Of a stretch of DNA of 64,000 nucleotides, positions 22,725-34,539 are shown in pieces (the first letter of the stretch is position 1; each line of letters opens with the position of its first letter). The stretch is taken from NCBI GenBank assembly GCA_026315105.1, contig CM048746.1:642251398-642315397 (forward strand), written 5' to 3'. The stretch is from Locusta migratoria (lineage: Eukaryota > Arthropoda > Insecta > Orthoptera > Acrididae). The translations under genes were made by a program, and so were the position numbers. The notes beneath the pieces were generated by a model. It saw nothing but the letters and a program-made list of their open reading frames with translations, was not told the DNA's origin and made no database searches.

Positions 22725-23047
22725 GGTTTTCGGCTGCTACGCCAACATCAGGTAAACATTACAAGTTTAAGTTTTGAAAGATCTTAATTCGGTAGACTTA
22801 TAATAACATATCTAACAACTGAAGAATTTTGAAACTTAATTACTTGATGATGGCGAAACAATTATAATTATAGTTATATATCTACCAACATAAGAGCCTT
22901 GAAACTTGTAATGTTTACCTGATGATGGCGTAACAGTCGAAACCCAGTAGATATATAACTATCTACCAACGTAACATCTTTGAAACTTAAACTTATAATT
23001 AATTGATGAAAGTATAACAGCCAAAAAACGGTTCATAAACCAATACA
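22725..23047. repeat. Cluster of 'TGATGATGGCGTAACAG' modules, partly inverted
   Basis: The block GTAATGTTTACCTGATGATG (22910-22929) recurs in reverse complement at 22739-22765 (CGCCAACATCAGGTAAACAT). Looser direct copies of TTGATGATGGCGAAACA and TTGATGAAAGTATAACAGCC lie at 22842 and 22999. Such 'GATGATGGC..CAGTCGAAAC' phrases are typical of retroposon 3' ends in insects; here they form a small local inverted/direct cluster. Confidence 0.65.
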
Positions 23048-23190
23048 TTTGCAGAATATCTCACAGTTGTCTTGTGTGTTTCATTCACAATTAATTACAA
23101 TATTTTCTTTTAAAAAGTCGAATAAGTCCAAACGCATTTTACAATCAATGTACATATATGCAATAGTGTAGATAAATATATCCTAGCCTG

Positions 23191-23191
<1 letters not shown>

Positions 23192-23227
<36 letters not shown>
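23192..23227. repeat. (TG)n microsatellite
   Basis: About 18 uninterrupted TG units. Confidence 0.98.
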
Positions 23228-23228
<1 letters not shown>

Positions 23229-24644
23229 TAATTGTATGTATGTTAGTATACATGTATATATCTGAATGCAAACAGACAAGTTAATGACTCCAATATACGT
23301 TTAAAACCCTTCTAGCCTACTGCTAGAATTAACATATTTAATTTTAATTCCTGTGCACTTTGTCAGACTCTGTAATAAGGGCACACCTATAAGCTCTTCT
23401 TTCACTATTGTACTCAGTGAGCCATTATCCAATTAAGTATCTTTTAGTACAAAAAGATGTCTTTCATTGAAAACAACATAAAAAGTAATATTTACTGATC
23501 TACGTCCTTCTTTAACGAAGATGCTCAGCAGTCGTTTTTAAATGATATGAAACTCTTTCTTTCACACAAACGTGTTTCACACTTCAGCCAGAAAACATTA
23601 CTTACATTACCCATAAAAGATTCCTATTATTCTTATAACACACGTAATGATTTGCTAATGTATCTTCAGTCTCCAGTCTGTACTTAATCAGCTCCAGTAG
23701 TCCGTTAAATGTTAATGTTAGTGAATGTCCTGGACAAAATTTATTACCGCAGTTCAAGTATTATTATTTCAGACAATATAGCTTTTGAGAATGCCGTCCT
23801 TTTTGAATTGTCAGTGTTTGCACTTAATGTCGACTCGCCATCAACATCGATTCTTCTTTTATTGTTGGCCATGACATAGTCTGAGAAATACTGAGATAAT
23901 GAATAAGACAAAATAAGTGATAAAAGACTTTACACTATAAATATTCTTACATTTTGACCAGTACGTAATATCATTACATCATTATACAAGATATAGACCT
24001 CTGCTATTCTTCATTAATACAATAATGTTTCATCAATCGATTATATACATCGCTCTTTTTTCAAATATAACCATACCACTCCAAGAACAAATCTAGAATC
24101 AGAACCTAATTACATTCATTACAATTAGTATTCTACGTAAGATAAATACGTAATGTATCACAGCTTCATGGAATTTTAATATTAACATACATCTCTTTGC
24201 CTCAGGCTAGGGTATATCTTTATGCAAATAAAAAAATAAAAAATAAATAAAAAAATAAAAAAACAGCAATTCCATTGGCGTTTCTAATAAAGAGAATATT
24301 GGGCTGTCAGGAGGAACGTTAAAAAGTGTATATCATCATCGGCAATCGCCCCTCCACGCGATAGGTACTATAGCCGAGCTATATTGGTAATTAAGGGAAA
24401 TATCATGACCCATATTCGCCACCTAGTGATCTGTTTGTGAATCCACCGCAGTTGGGTGTGATGAGGCCAGGCGATAGCACGCCTCGGGGACGCATGTCGC
24501 CAGCGATACGTGTTGTGGGGGCAAAAAAATGCAGATTTTATCATTAGATCAACAGATTTTATATAACTGATAAAGCCGCAATAAGCCATGCGGACACACG
24601 TAATGTGAAAAAGTTGGGCAATGACGTTTCCACAGATATGTAAA
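23228..24644. other. AT-rich DNA without a recognised gene
   Basis: No domain-bearing frame. An A-rich simple stretch (AAAATAAAT type) lies at 24228-24262. A small GC-richer patch at 24340-24500 shows no motif. Confidence 0.4.
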
Positions 24645-25546
24645 CTACAACAATAAAATTCTATACGGGGTTCCTAACCTGTCCTATACAAATTTTTTTT
24701 TTCTCCTCCATGTTGCCATGGATGACACACAACAGTTAGCGTTTGTACCGCAATAACAGTGTACGCGAGGGTTGTAGCTACTCCCCACTGCAATGTGTGA
24801 AGAGAAGAAATTCTAAAGTTCACCAATCTGATGTCTTCTTTAGCTGTCGTTCCCACGCAGATGATAGCACACAGGTCGGAGTTCTTGAAGTGAGGCTGAA
24901 ATTATTAACCTGTTGGCAGGAAATCATCTAATTGCGGAATAATTCTATAGATTCTGGGATGCCAGCTAATTTATTTAATTAATGTAGAAAACTAGCAAAC
25001 CGCATAATATACACTTGATACAAATTATCTTAACTGAAAGTTCAATATATTGTCACTTCGCATTATTCTAAAATGATTAATCTGTGTCTCACGACCGCCT
25101 ACATGTGAAATAGCTACATATTACTCTTAAGAGTGCGTGTTCTGAACTGAAGTGTGTCGGCTCGAAACAAGGCTGCCTTCGCTCCGCAATTTGGCGTGCA
25201 AACATGGCCCCCGTGCATCGTTCGTCTTATATTAATTGTTTTGTTTATTAATTTTGCAATCGTTAATATATTATATCTAGTCAGTGCATAGCTTGGCTCT
25301 AAATGTTTCCTAACTTGAGTTTCACACGGAATAAATAATTAGTTTTGTTAATTGTTAATAAAAATATGATCGTGTTTTGGCGCATGATCGCCTTACTACA
25401 GCCAATCAGCATTCAGTGCCTTCCACTCCGGGACTTCCATGCTTCTCACACTACCGCCACCATCTGTCGGTTACTACTTCTAACCTACTGTACCGAAGCA
25501 ATCCTCAAATTTTAATATGATGGCTGTAAGCCAGAAATATTACAAA
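24645..25546. repeat. Repeat family R2, copy 1 (no SINE inserts)
   Basis: Matches 36624-37914 in the same orientation once the two SINEs of that copy are removed. Shared landmarks: ACAATAAAATTCTATA at the start, GTACGCGAGGGTTGTAG and CAGATGATAGCACACAGGTC inside, and GGCTGTAAGCCAGAAATATT at the end. No coding domain. Class unknown; the ends are not obviously inverted. Confidence 0.8.
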
Positions 25547-26746
25547 TACCCTTCCTTCTAACATCTTCCAAAATTTGGGGTTCTCGAAAACAACTAACAA
25601 TTTGGAAAAATCTAAATTTTGTTCTCAAATTTATAAAATCTTTAAATCCCTCAAATGCCTTGATATGTTCTTTTAACCTGTGAGTTTAATGTTTTATATA
25701 TGCAAAATATTATGAAAATTTCTGTTTCAGTTCTTAAAATTACCAACTACCATTCTGCAAAGAAATAATCAATTGTTACGATAGTACATACATATATACT
25801 CTACATACATAAGTACACAAGTTTCAACATACACAGATAAACATAATTCATATACATAGATACATGCATAACTGTCAGTACATTGCTGTCCTTTGGCTAG
25901 ATTGCCCCATTAACATGTTATTATTAAGATAATTATTTATCACCAGAGTCACATGACTCTCAATTGCAGTTTCTCGACGATTCGTCGCGCGAACAAGCCT
26001 TTCCATATACCCCATATGATTGCACTTCATTCAGCACATTCCTGTCCGGAACAATTTTATTCTGGTATACACCACAAAAATTCGACCCCCTGCCATCCAC
26101 GACTTAAGCCACTTATTAAATCATTAGACACAGCGCTAGGCCGTTCAGATTTTAGAAAATACCCCACATCACTTTATTCAAATAAAAATATATTTCACAG
26201 GTATCACTTGGCTATCTTTGCCATTTGTTTCAGAAACACTCGCTGCAAAATACTGACGTCGCACTAATCGTGTAGTTTGGACAGTTTTAATCTGTGTACC
26301 ATTTCACAGTACAAGAAATATTGCGCTACATATAACACTAAATAAATATTACGATAATTTAAATATTAAAAAGTTTTATCGAACATAAATACAAAATTAC
26401 CATGTAATACATAAGTGAAATACAAAAACAAATAATAATTCAAAAAGAACGTCGAATTAGTTTAAATATTATTGTATACATAAAACTCAAGAGCACATAA
26501 TCGATCATTGCATACTGTATTAGAATAAGTACCAAAAATTCATAGTATGCCTTAAATGTTGATTCGTGAATGAAATACAATATAGACAAATGATGACTCG
26601 TTTGACAGGAATTGAAGTTTGTCTACATTTATTTGTTTATGTTTATGTTGTTGTCTGGGTCAGTGCCCTCCAGGCCTTGACCTACTTGCCTACAGGCGTG
26701 AGCAGGCACCACCTGTTCCTACCCCTCCCACCACCATGTGTACACT
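25547..26746. other. AT-rich DNA without a recognised gene
   Basis: Includes a 104-codon frame at 25953-26267 with no domain and AT-rich simple sequence. Nothing else could be supported. Confidence 0.4.
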
Positions 26747-27620
26747 GTAGACTTGCGCATAATAGTTCGGGATAGGGAGCACTCACTTTAGTTCGCGACT
26801 CTGCAGCGAACTAGTTCGTTCTTTTGGTTCGTCCGCTCCCAGTGACGGCTGAGCGGCGTGTTCTGCGCATGCAGGTGGAGGGAGAAGTTTCCCCACGTAG
26901 CTGCTTTATGCGCTTGTTGCTTGAGCCGCTAACGATATCACGCAAACCAAAAGAAAAAGTTTGTGGTTAATTTCTCGCGTCTAAGTTTAGAGTTAAATCT
27001 ATATCCTGGCATTATGGAATTTATTAGTCAGATATTGCAGAGTGCAGAATACTTCAAAGCAGAAATTTTGTAACACTGAACTATGTAATCTAGCAGGCAA
27101 ACGCTAACCCAGAAATGGCTCTCATCAGCAGAAGGCAGGCACGTGATTTTTAATTCTGTTCGCGACCTATCGCGCATATTTTAGATCGCGACCAATCCTG
27201 CATATTTTAGTTCCCGACTTATCACGCGTATTTTAGTTCGCGACCTATCGTGCATATTTTCATTCGCGACCTATCACGCATATTTTAGTTCGTGACCTAT
27301 CGCGCATATTCTAGTTCGCGACAGGTAGCTCTCCTTTTAGTTCGCAGCTAGGCCGCGAAGTAGGTCACTCTTTTTAGTTCGGCCGCTCGTTTTGGCTTTT
27401 GCTACCGCTACTAAAACTACAGCTGAGCTGCATCTCAGCTCGAAATGACGGTAACTGGCCGAAGGGAATCACGCGATTCTGCGCGCTCTCGCGTCCTCTC
27501 GCTGTTACCCGTCAGTCATGGGAAAAGGACGAACTAAGACGCGAGAGATTTGCGAACTATTTCTAGCAGTTCGCCTGTGGGAGCGTTCTTCCGAACTAGT
27601 TCGTTCGCGAACTACACAAG
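26747..27620. repeat. Repeat family R3, copy 1, with AGTTCGCGAACT-like ends
   Basis: About 0.87 kb, matched in reverse complement by 32366-33312. Both ends carry GTTCGCGA/TCGCGAAC motifs (CTTTAGTTCGCGACTCTGCA on the left; TTCGCGAACTACACAAG on the right). The interior contains a 26 bp minisatellite. There is no coding capacity. It behaves as a non-autonomous element, possibly hAT-related given short imperfect inverted ends; this is unproven. Confidence 0.75.
27168..27325. repeat. 26 bp minisatellite inside R3 copy 1
   Basis: Six to seven tandem units of the type TTCGCGACCTATCGCGCAT followed by ATTTTAG, with scattered point changes. The unit contains the palindromic core TCGCGA. The homologous position in the other R3 copy carries a different minisatellite. 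Confidence 0.92.
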
Positions 27621-28269
27621 CCTAGTACAATGTCAGCTGGCGCTGCCGCCCAGCTTACTGCAACAATGGCGTACTGCCAGTAATAAGTCTTATTCCGATT
27701 TCTTTACTGCTTTGTTTCTATGATCTAATTTACATACAGGCATACAGATACATTTTGTCACATATTGTGCGAATGCGAACGTTTTTATAGTGAATGTACA
27801 GCCAGTTGCTTTATACGAGACCCAGGTTTCGTGTTTCCTAACGTAATTCAAACAATTATATATGATTCAATGTTGTAGCTGTTATGTTTGTATTATGTAA
27901 TTCAAACACTTCCACTCTTTCACTAAACCTGTTTTTTCTTCTCTGATGAACCTGTTAATATTTCTATACTTTGCCTTTCTTAGTACTCGAAGTAACATTT
28001 CTTTACACCTGAAAATGCACTAACGTAGGATTGACACGTAGGATTCATTAAATAATGAATAATGAACCTATAATTCTTGCGCGTGTGGCCAACTTCGCGT
28101 CACCTAACGTTCTCAGCAACTCCTTTACTACTACTACTACTCTTACTGCATAATATAAATTAGACAACTTCTTGTCGCCATATACCTTCTTCAACTCACC
28201 ACAGCTACCTACCTTACATAATTGGCCGACTTACTGTCATCTTATATATCGCCCTATAATACCACTACT
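27621..28269. other. No recognised gene
   Basis: AT-rich with a short ACT trinucleotide run at 28123-28140. No domain-bearing frame. Confidence 0.4.
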
Positions 28270-28280
28270 ACTTGTTTTAC

Positions 28281-28485
28281 GCCGCGGTGGAGTAGCCGAG
28301 CGGTCTAAAGCATCTCGCTGCGGAGCGCGCGGTTGCTCGCCGTGGAGGTTCGAGTCCTCCCTCGGGCATGGGTGTGTGTGTTTGTCCTTAGGTTAGTTTA
28401 CCTAGGTTTAAGTAGTTTGTAAGCTACGGACTGATGACCACGCAGTTTGGTCCGATAGATTTACAAACATTTCAACATTTTTTGA
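28281..28485 (+). mobile_element. tRNA-derived SINE, family B, young-looking copy
   Basis: Head GCCGCGGTGGAGTAGCCGAG, A-box-like TAGCCGAGCGGTCTAA, B box GGTTCGAGTCC, body GTAAGCTACGGACTGATGAC, tail ACAAACATTTCAACATTTTT. Flanked by ACTTGTTTTAC at 28270-28280 and 28486-28496. Confidence 0.95.
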
Positions 28486-28620
28486 ACTTGTTTTACGTAT
28501 ATTTGGCGACTTTGTGTCACCTCATAAACTTTCCCATATTCCAGTACATTCAATGCCCCCCTTATTCTTTAACATATCACACAAAGGGCGGAGCATCTAA
28601 CTTCTCAGTTACTAACCTCT

Positions 28621-29325
28621 AAAAGATGCAACTACTAAAGAAACTGCATACACTATGCTTGTTCGTCCTTTTTTTGGAGTATTGCTAACCAGTGTGGAAG
28701 CTTATCAGGTGGGTTTGACGGAGGACATCGAAAGAGTCAAAACAGGGACACCTAGTTCTGTATTGTCACGATACAGGGGAGACAGCGTAACGGAAATGAT
28801 ACAGGATCTGGGATAGGATTAATTCAACAACTTCGCTTATCGCTGCGAGATGGGCTACTTACGAAACTCCAATCGCCAACATTCTCCTCCGAATGCGAAA
28901 ATATATTATTGACTGCCACTTACAAAGCTAGAAAAGATCATCAGAATAAAATACGCCGGTCGCGGTGGCCGAGGAGACTGAGGCGCTCCAGTCACGGTCT
29001 GCACGGCCACTACGGTCGGGGGTTCGAATCCCCCCTCGGGCATGGATATTTGTGCCGTCTTTAGTATAAGGTAGTTCGTAAGTAGTTTGTAAGTTTAGGG
29101 ACTGATGACCCCGTAGTTAAGTCCCATAAGCTTAAGAAACATTTGAACATTTGAATAAAATACGAGAAATCAGAGCTCGAATGGAGAGATTCAGGTGTTC
29201 TTTATACCCGCGCGTTGTTCGAAAATGGAACTGGAGATAAATAGTGTAAAGGTGGTTCGACGAACCCTCTGCCAGGCACTTAAATGTGGTTTGCAGAGTG
29301 TCCCATGTAGATGTAGAAAACCATA
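28621..29325 (+). mobile_element. LINE family A fragment, copy 1
   Basis: Parallel to the 3' part of 31049-31970: 'KKLHTLC..VRP', 'GLTEDIERV' and the 3' end GGTTTGCAGAGTGTCCCATG followed by TAGATGTAGA can be aligned. Frame changes make it non-coding. A family A SINE is inserted at 28955. Confidence 0.85.
28955..29152 (+). mobile_element. tRNA-derived SINE, family A
   Basis: Head GCCGGTCGCGGTGGCCGAGG, B box GGTTCGAATCC, tail ACATTTGAACATTT. Target duplication GAATAAAATAC at 28944-28954 and 29153-29163. The empty site is visible in the sister LINE at about 31803-31815. Confidence 0.96.
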
Positions 29326-29557
29326 CTTTATTTACTTATCCAGTTACCTTGTTCGAAAATTTGCTCTTCTTCAGCTTCACCGCTTTATTATTACTGATAT
29401 ATCATGAATTATAGATAAAGTTTCAAATATCGTTTGCTGCTCTGCTTTTTACCTGGCGTGTGTTCATTGTTGTTGTCCTGTACTGGCTTTTAATCTATGT
29501 TTAGGTGTTATATGTTATAGCTTTGCCTGTCTCAATTGTTTGTCAAGATTTGGTGAT

Positions 29558-29762
29558 AGCCGGCCGCGGTGGCCGAGCTGTCTGCGGCGCACCAGTCACG
29601 GTCTGCACGGCCACTACGGTCGGGGGTTCAAATCCCACCTCGGGCATGGATATTTGTGCCGTCCTAGTTCGTAAGTAGTTCATAAGTAGTTTGTAGGTTT
29701 GGGGACTGATGACCTCATAGTTAAGTCCCATAAGCTCTACAAACAACAAACCAACAAACAAC
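29558..29762 (+). mobile_element. tRNA-derived SINE, family A, with altered tail
   Basis: Head GCCGGCCGCGGTGGCCGAGC, B-box-like GGTTCAAATCCC, body GGGGACTGATGACC. The tail is ACAAACAACAAACCAACAAAC rather than the usual ACATTTGAAC form. Flanked by ATTTGGTGAT at 29548-29557 and 29763-29772. Confidence 0.93.
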
Positions 29763-29945
29763 ATTTGGTGATTTTAAGATTTTCCGCAAGTTGGGTTAAA
29801 TTTCATTATACGCATGCACAGGGATAAAATTTTATTATTGGCGCACGTGGCCGGATTTAGGTTGGTAACACAGAAATAAAATTTTATTATTGCCGCACGT
29901 TACGTCGCGTCGTAGCAAAAGTAGTTGGCATTACGAACACGAAAA

Positions 29946-30123
29946 AAAATGTTCAAATGTTTGTTAAGCTTAACTACGGGGTCATCAGTCCCTAAACTTA
30001 CAAACTACTTATGAACTAGGACGGCACAAATATCCATGCCCGAGGGGGGATTCGAACCCCCGACCGTAGTGGCCGTGCAGACCGTAACTGGAGCGCCTCA
30101 GTCTCCTCGGCCACCGCGGCCGG
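29946..30123 (-). mobile_element. SINE family A, array copy 1
   Basis: Minus-strand SINE with the normal head and B box. Its tail-side body lacks about 10 bp: it reads GTTAAGCTTAACTACGGGG where the others read AAGCTTATGGGACTTAAC. No clear target duplication. Confidence 0.93.
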
Positions 30124-30391
30124 CTAACTCGGGTTTCTGGTAGGCGTCAGCTACCTAGCAATGCAAAGAACGTTATCGACCCCAGAGGTATTTTCTTTCG
30201 CACATGTTTTATGATGTCTACTGTCTTGTGTGTTTTTTGATTGCTCTTCCTGCAAAGAACCTCAATTGCTACTTTCGTCCCTCACAGCTGAATGAAAAAT
30301 ATCCATGACAATTTTCTACTAAATGAACCTTCCAGAAGCAGGCTGTCAAGTTAATCAATATCTTGACATCCATGAACTCCTGAATATGTTC

Positions 30392-30580
30392 AAAAAATGT
30401 TCAAATGTTTGTTAAGCTTATGGGACTTAACTACGGGGTCATCAGTCCCTAAACTTACAAACTACTTATGAACTAGGACGGCACAAATATCCATGCCCGA
30501 GGGGGGATTCGAACCCCCGACCGTAGTGGCCGTGCAGACCGTAACTGGAGCGCCTCAGTCTCCTCGGCCACCGCGGCCGG
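30392..30580 (-). mobile_element. SINE family A, array copy 2 (recombinant)
   Basis: The tail side matches copy 3 (TATGGGACTT present), whereas the rest matches copy 1 (CTTACAAACTACTTATGAAC, then ACCGTAACTGGAGCG). The switch lies between about 30427 and 30458. Confidence 0.93.
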
Positions 30581-30848
30581 CTAACTCGGGTTTCTGGTAG
30601 GCGTCAGCTACCTAGCAATGCAAAGAACGTTATCGACCCCAGAGGTATTTTCTTTCGCACATGTTTTATGATGTCTACTGTCTTGTGTGTTTTTTGATTG
30701 CTCTTCCTGCAAAGAACCTCAATTGCTACTTTCGTCCCTCACAGCTGAATGAAAAATATCCATGACAATTTTCTACTAAATGAACCTTCCAGAAGCAGGC
30801 TGTCAAGTTAATCAATATCTTGACATCCATGAACTCCTGAATATGTTC

Positions 30849-31048
30849 AAAAAATGTTCAAATGTTTGTTAAGCTTATGGGACTTAACTACGGGGTCATC
30901 AGTCCCTAAACTTAAAAACTACTTATGAACTACTTACGAACTAGGACGGCACAAATATCCATGCCCGAGGGGGGATTCGAACCCCCGACCGTAGTGGCCG
31001 TGCTGACCGTGAGTAGAGCGCCTCAGTCAACTCGGCCACCGCGGCCGG
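30849..31048 (-). mobile_element. SINE family A, array copy 3 (original insertion in a LINE)
   Basis: Flanked by CTGAATATGTTC at 30837-30848 and 31049-31060, so this is a genuine insertion, into LINE family A. It has private changes: CTTAAAAACTACTTATG and an extra ACTACTTACGAACTAGG, plus GACCGTGAGTAGAGCG in the head. Confidence 0.95.
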
Positions 31049-31970
31049 CTGAATATGTTCCTCGGGCGTTCCATAGAGTAGTGTTATTGGTCCTCTGCTG
31101 TTCCTTATTTACATAAACGATTTAGGGGAAAATCTAAGTAGCTCTCTTAGGTTGTTTGCATATGACGCCGTCATTTACCGTCTAGTAAAATCATCTGAAG
31201 ATCAAAACCAACAGCGAAACTGTCTAAATAAGCTATAACTATAGTGTAAAAATTGGCAATTGACTCTAAATAATGAGAAGTGTGAAGTCGTGCACAACAG
31301 TACGAAACGAAATCCGTTAAACTTTGTTTACAAGATAAAGCAATCAAAAGTGAAGGCCGTAAACTCCACAAGATACCCAGAAATTACTATTACTTCATAC
31401 TTAAATTGGAAAGAACACGTAGATAATGTCGTGGGAAAGGCGAACCAGAGACTGTTTTATTTGCAGAACCCTTAAAACATGCAACAGAACTACAAAAGAA
31501 ACTGCATACACTACGCTTGTCCGTCCATTTTTGGGGTATTGCAGCCCAGTGTGGGATCCTTATCAGGTGGGTTTGACGGAGGACATCGAAAGAGTCCAAA
31601 GAAGGGCAGCTCGTTCCTCATTGTCGTGATGCAGGGGAGACAGCGTTACGAAAATGATACAGGATCCGGGATGGGAATCATTAAAACAAGGGCGCTTATC
31701 GCTGCGACGTGGGCTACTTACGAAACACCAATCGCCAACATTCTCCTCCAAATGCGAAAATATATTGTTGACTCCCACTTACATAGGTGGAAATGATCAT
31801 CAGAATAAAATACGAGAAATCAGATCTAAAAACGGAGAGATTCAGGTGTTCGTTCTTCCCGCGTGCTATTCGAGAATGGAATGGGAGATAAATAGAATAA
31901 TGGTGGTTCGATGAACCCTCTTCCAGGCACTTTAATGTGATTTGCGGAGTATCCTATTAGATGTAGATGC
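31049..31970 (+). mobile_element. LINE family A fragment, copy 2
   Basis: Plus-strand order: a degraded 'GPLLFLIYINDL' block (about 31088-31122), a catalytic-motif region 'FAYDAVIY' where FADD is expected (31155-31180), 'YLNWKEHVDNVVGKANQRL', 'YCSPVWDPYQVGLTEDIERV' and a 3' end GATTTGCGGAGTATCC followed by TTAGATGTAGATG. Frames change repeatedly. Same family as 28621-29325, 38963-40290 and 63943-64000; related to LINE family B by layout and by the TAGATGTAGA tail. Confidence 0.87.
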
Positions 31971-32365
31971 TTTTAACACGGATCTTATTATTAATAACAC
32001 TAATGACTTTGTGCCCTATGGCTGATATTATCTAACTTATGCTTAGATTATAACATGCCAGTGTCAGACTCAGACTAGCCTGTCTTCAGGAGCGTGTGTG
32101 CAGCTGCAGTCTCTCGTAGACGCAGCTGTGCCGGTCTCCACTTTGCCGTCGTTTTGTTTTGGCTGCCGAACCACGCCACGCCTGCGACAGCTGCTGCTCT
32201 GTTGACACCTGCGGTCGTTGACCGCTGCTGGATCTGCTGCCCGCCTCGACTGTTGGTTTGAGCGCCGCGCCGCGCCGTCTCGTTGCTAGGCAGCCAGCCA
32301 ATGCTTCAGGCTACTGCTGGTCAGCCAGTCGTAACTGCTCCGCCTAACGCAGCCCCATATATAGT
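31971..32365. other. GC-rich patch without a recognised gene
   Basis: From about 32090 G+C rises, with CTGC-rich phrases. Short frames have no domain. It flanks R3 copy 2. Confidence 0.35.
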
Positions 32366-33312
32366 CTTGTGTAGTTCGTGAACGAACTGGTTCGGAAGAG
32401 CGCTGCCACAGGCGAACTACGCGAACTAGTTCGCAGATCCCTCGCCTCTTAGTTCGTCCGCTCCTTTTCCGAAGACTGACGGGTAACAGCGAGAGGACGC
32501 GAGAGCGCGCAGAATCGCGTGTTTCCCTTCTGCCAGTTGCCTTCATTTCGACCTGAGATGCAGCTCAGCTGTAGTTTCGAAGTTCACTGCCACAATAAAT
32601 CTATTTTAAAAATAAAGTACTACGAGTACTCTGTATGCAAAGTAGTTGAATACTATTGTATCACCCATTCGTGTAAATAACTGCTTTATTTGCCTAAGTA
32701 TTTTATGTCAAACTGCCCAAAAATACGAGTAATAGCACACGCTTTGGCGACACTGATTTATTATAAAAAGAAAAACTGTCTTAAAAAAGAGCTCTTTTAG
32801 TAGCGGTAGCAAAAGCCAAAAAGAGCGGACGAACTAGGAGCAGCGGATGAACTAGGAGCTGCGGACGAACTAGGAGCAGCGGACGATTATGCCAAACGTA
32901 TCTCGCTTCATATTTCGTTGGATACTTTTCCGAAGACCGACGGACAATAGCGAGAGGGCGCGTAGCAGAATTAAAAATCACGTGTTTGCCTTCTGCTGAT
33001 GAATCATTTCGAGGTGAGCGTCTGCCTGCAAGATTACATAGTTCAGTGCTACAAAATTTCTGTTTTGATGTGTTCTGCACTCTCCAATATCTGACTAATA
33101 AATTCCATAATGCCAAGAAACTGTTTCTTTTGGTTTGCGTGCTATCGTTAGCGGCTCAAGCAGCAAGCGCATGAAGCAGCTAGGTGGGGGAACTTCCCCA
33201 CTCCGCTCAGCCGTCACTGGGAGCGGACGAACTTAAAGAGCGAACTAATTCGCAACAGAGCCGCGAACTAAAGTGAGCGCTTGCAATCGCAAATTATTAT
33301 GCGGAAGTCTAC
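32366..33312. repeat. Repeat family R3, copy 2 (inverted relative to copy 1)
   Basis: Reverse complement of 26747-27620 with an extra AT-rich segment (about 32590-32780). End motifs: GTGTAGTTCGTGAACGAAC on the left and GAACTAAAGTGAGCG on the right. A 21-22 bp minisatellite (GCGGACGAACTAGGAGC type) at 32823-32886 replaces the 26 bp array of copy 1. Confidence 0.75.
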
Positions 33313-33824
33313 CCATGGCTACGCGTGGCTGCTGTTAGTTGCGCCGTCTGGTTACAGCTTACGCCGCGCCGTTCTCGTACAGATGTGACGTAAACCCATG
33401 CACCGCGCACTCACTATTCACACTCTGCTGCTTTTAATATAACTTTCTCTGCGATTATTTACTATGCACATACTTCACACGCAACACCGTAAATATCTGC
33501 GTAGGTCGGTCACTTTTTCATTGAATCACTGTTCACATTCCCCGCTAATTTCAAGTTTCATATTTTCAATGTACGTACTGCAAGTGTACTTCCCGCGATG
33601 CGATGTACAACAATAATATTCTTTAGGGCAGGGCCGCACAAACACGGAAAACCGCCCGCGTGCATAGCGAGGTGCAGAGAGTGTTTGCACAGTGCATCGG
33701 TTCAACTCGGCATACTTCGCCTCAACTCGGCTTGCTGGGTGAGGCCGTCGCTGTACGCTGCCGAATGCGCTGCCAGACGGCTTAGTCAACATTGGATTAA
33801 GTAAGCGCAAGACAATTACTACAA
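33313..33824. other. No recognised gene; moderately GC-rich
   Basis: Could contain the 5' flank of the hAT-like gene that follows. A TTCCCGCGATGCGATGTACA phrase near 33591 resembles the DNA just before R2 copy 2 (36615). Confidence 0.35.
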
Positions 33825-34539
33825 TAATGGAACCACCCGCTCAAAAGCAAATATTCCCGAAAGTCCATTTAAACCGGAATGGGAACTCTCTTACTTCTTT
33901 GTTCATTGTAACGATAAAGCTAAATGTCTAATATGTGTTACACTAATTAAGTGTGTCAGAAAATCGTCTATTGAAAGACACTACAGCAAATTGCATTCAG
34001 AAAAGTATAGTGATATCACAGGGGATGCCAGAGAGGACGAATTACGGAAGTTGAAAACTCTTGCAGAAGAGAATTATGTATCTACGAACGAGGTTGGTAC
34101 AAGTACTTTAGCATGTATATTTTGGTTAAAGGTCATGCGAAACGAAATAAAATTTGTTTACATTCCTCTCAAACGTGTATTAGTTTTCCTTTTCGCTTAA
34201 ATTATTTTTAACACATATTTTTTTCTCTAATTTAGTGTGAAGAAGATGAGGGGTGCTGCGAAAGGACTCTCGGAGCTAGTTACAAAGTTGCTCTACGTTT
34301 AGCAAGAGCTGGGAGTCCATTTATGGACGGGCCATTAATAAAAAACATCATGTTTGACGCAGTAGAGACAATGAATCCCACATTAACTCCCGCGTACAGC
34401 AAAATACCACTTTCCAGAACGACAATATCTCGGAGAATCAACGACATTGCTGAGAATTTGCATGAAAAATTGGCAGCCAAAATTGAAAACTTCCTAGCAT
34501 ATTCCATCGCACTTGATGAGTCCACGGATATTAATGACA

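Larger units (their letters stand above)
29942..30855. repeat. 457 bp tandem duplication containing a SINE
   Basis: The segment after the first SINE (CTAACTCGGGTTTCTGG, 30124) recurs with apparently no change 457 bp later (30581) and runs to GAATATGTTCAAAAAATG in both. Each unit holds one family A SINE plus about 260 bp of other DNA, and a third SINE closes the array. See the findings for the crossover evidence. Confidence 0.95.

Noticed and set aside
27168..27325. CRISPR-like array
   Set aside because: Units are directly adjacent with no unique spacers. It is an insect-type minisatellite inside a repeat element.
30925..31116. Short frames reading MPEGGFEPP... within SINEs (also near 29620 and 54830)
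   Set aside because: These are translations of the SINE B-box region and recur wherever a family A SINE lies; not genes.
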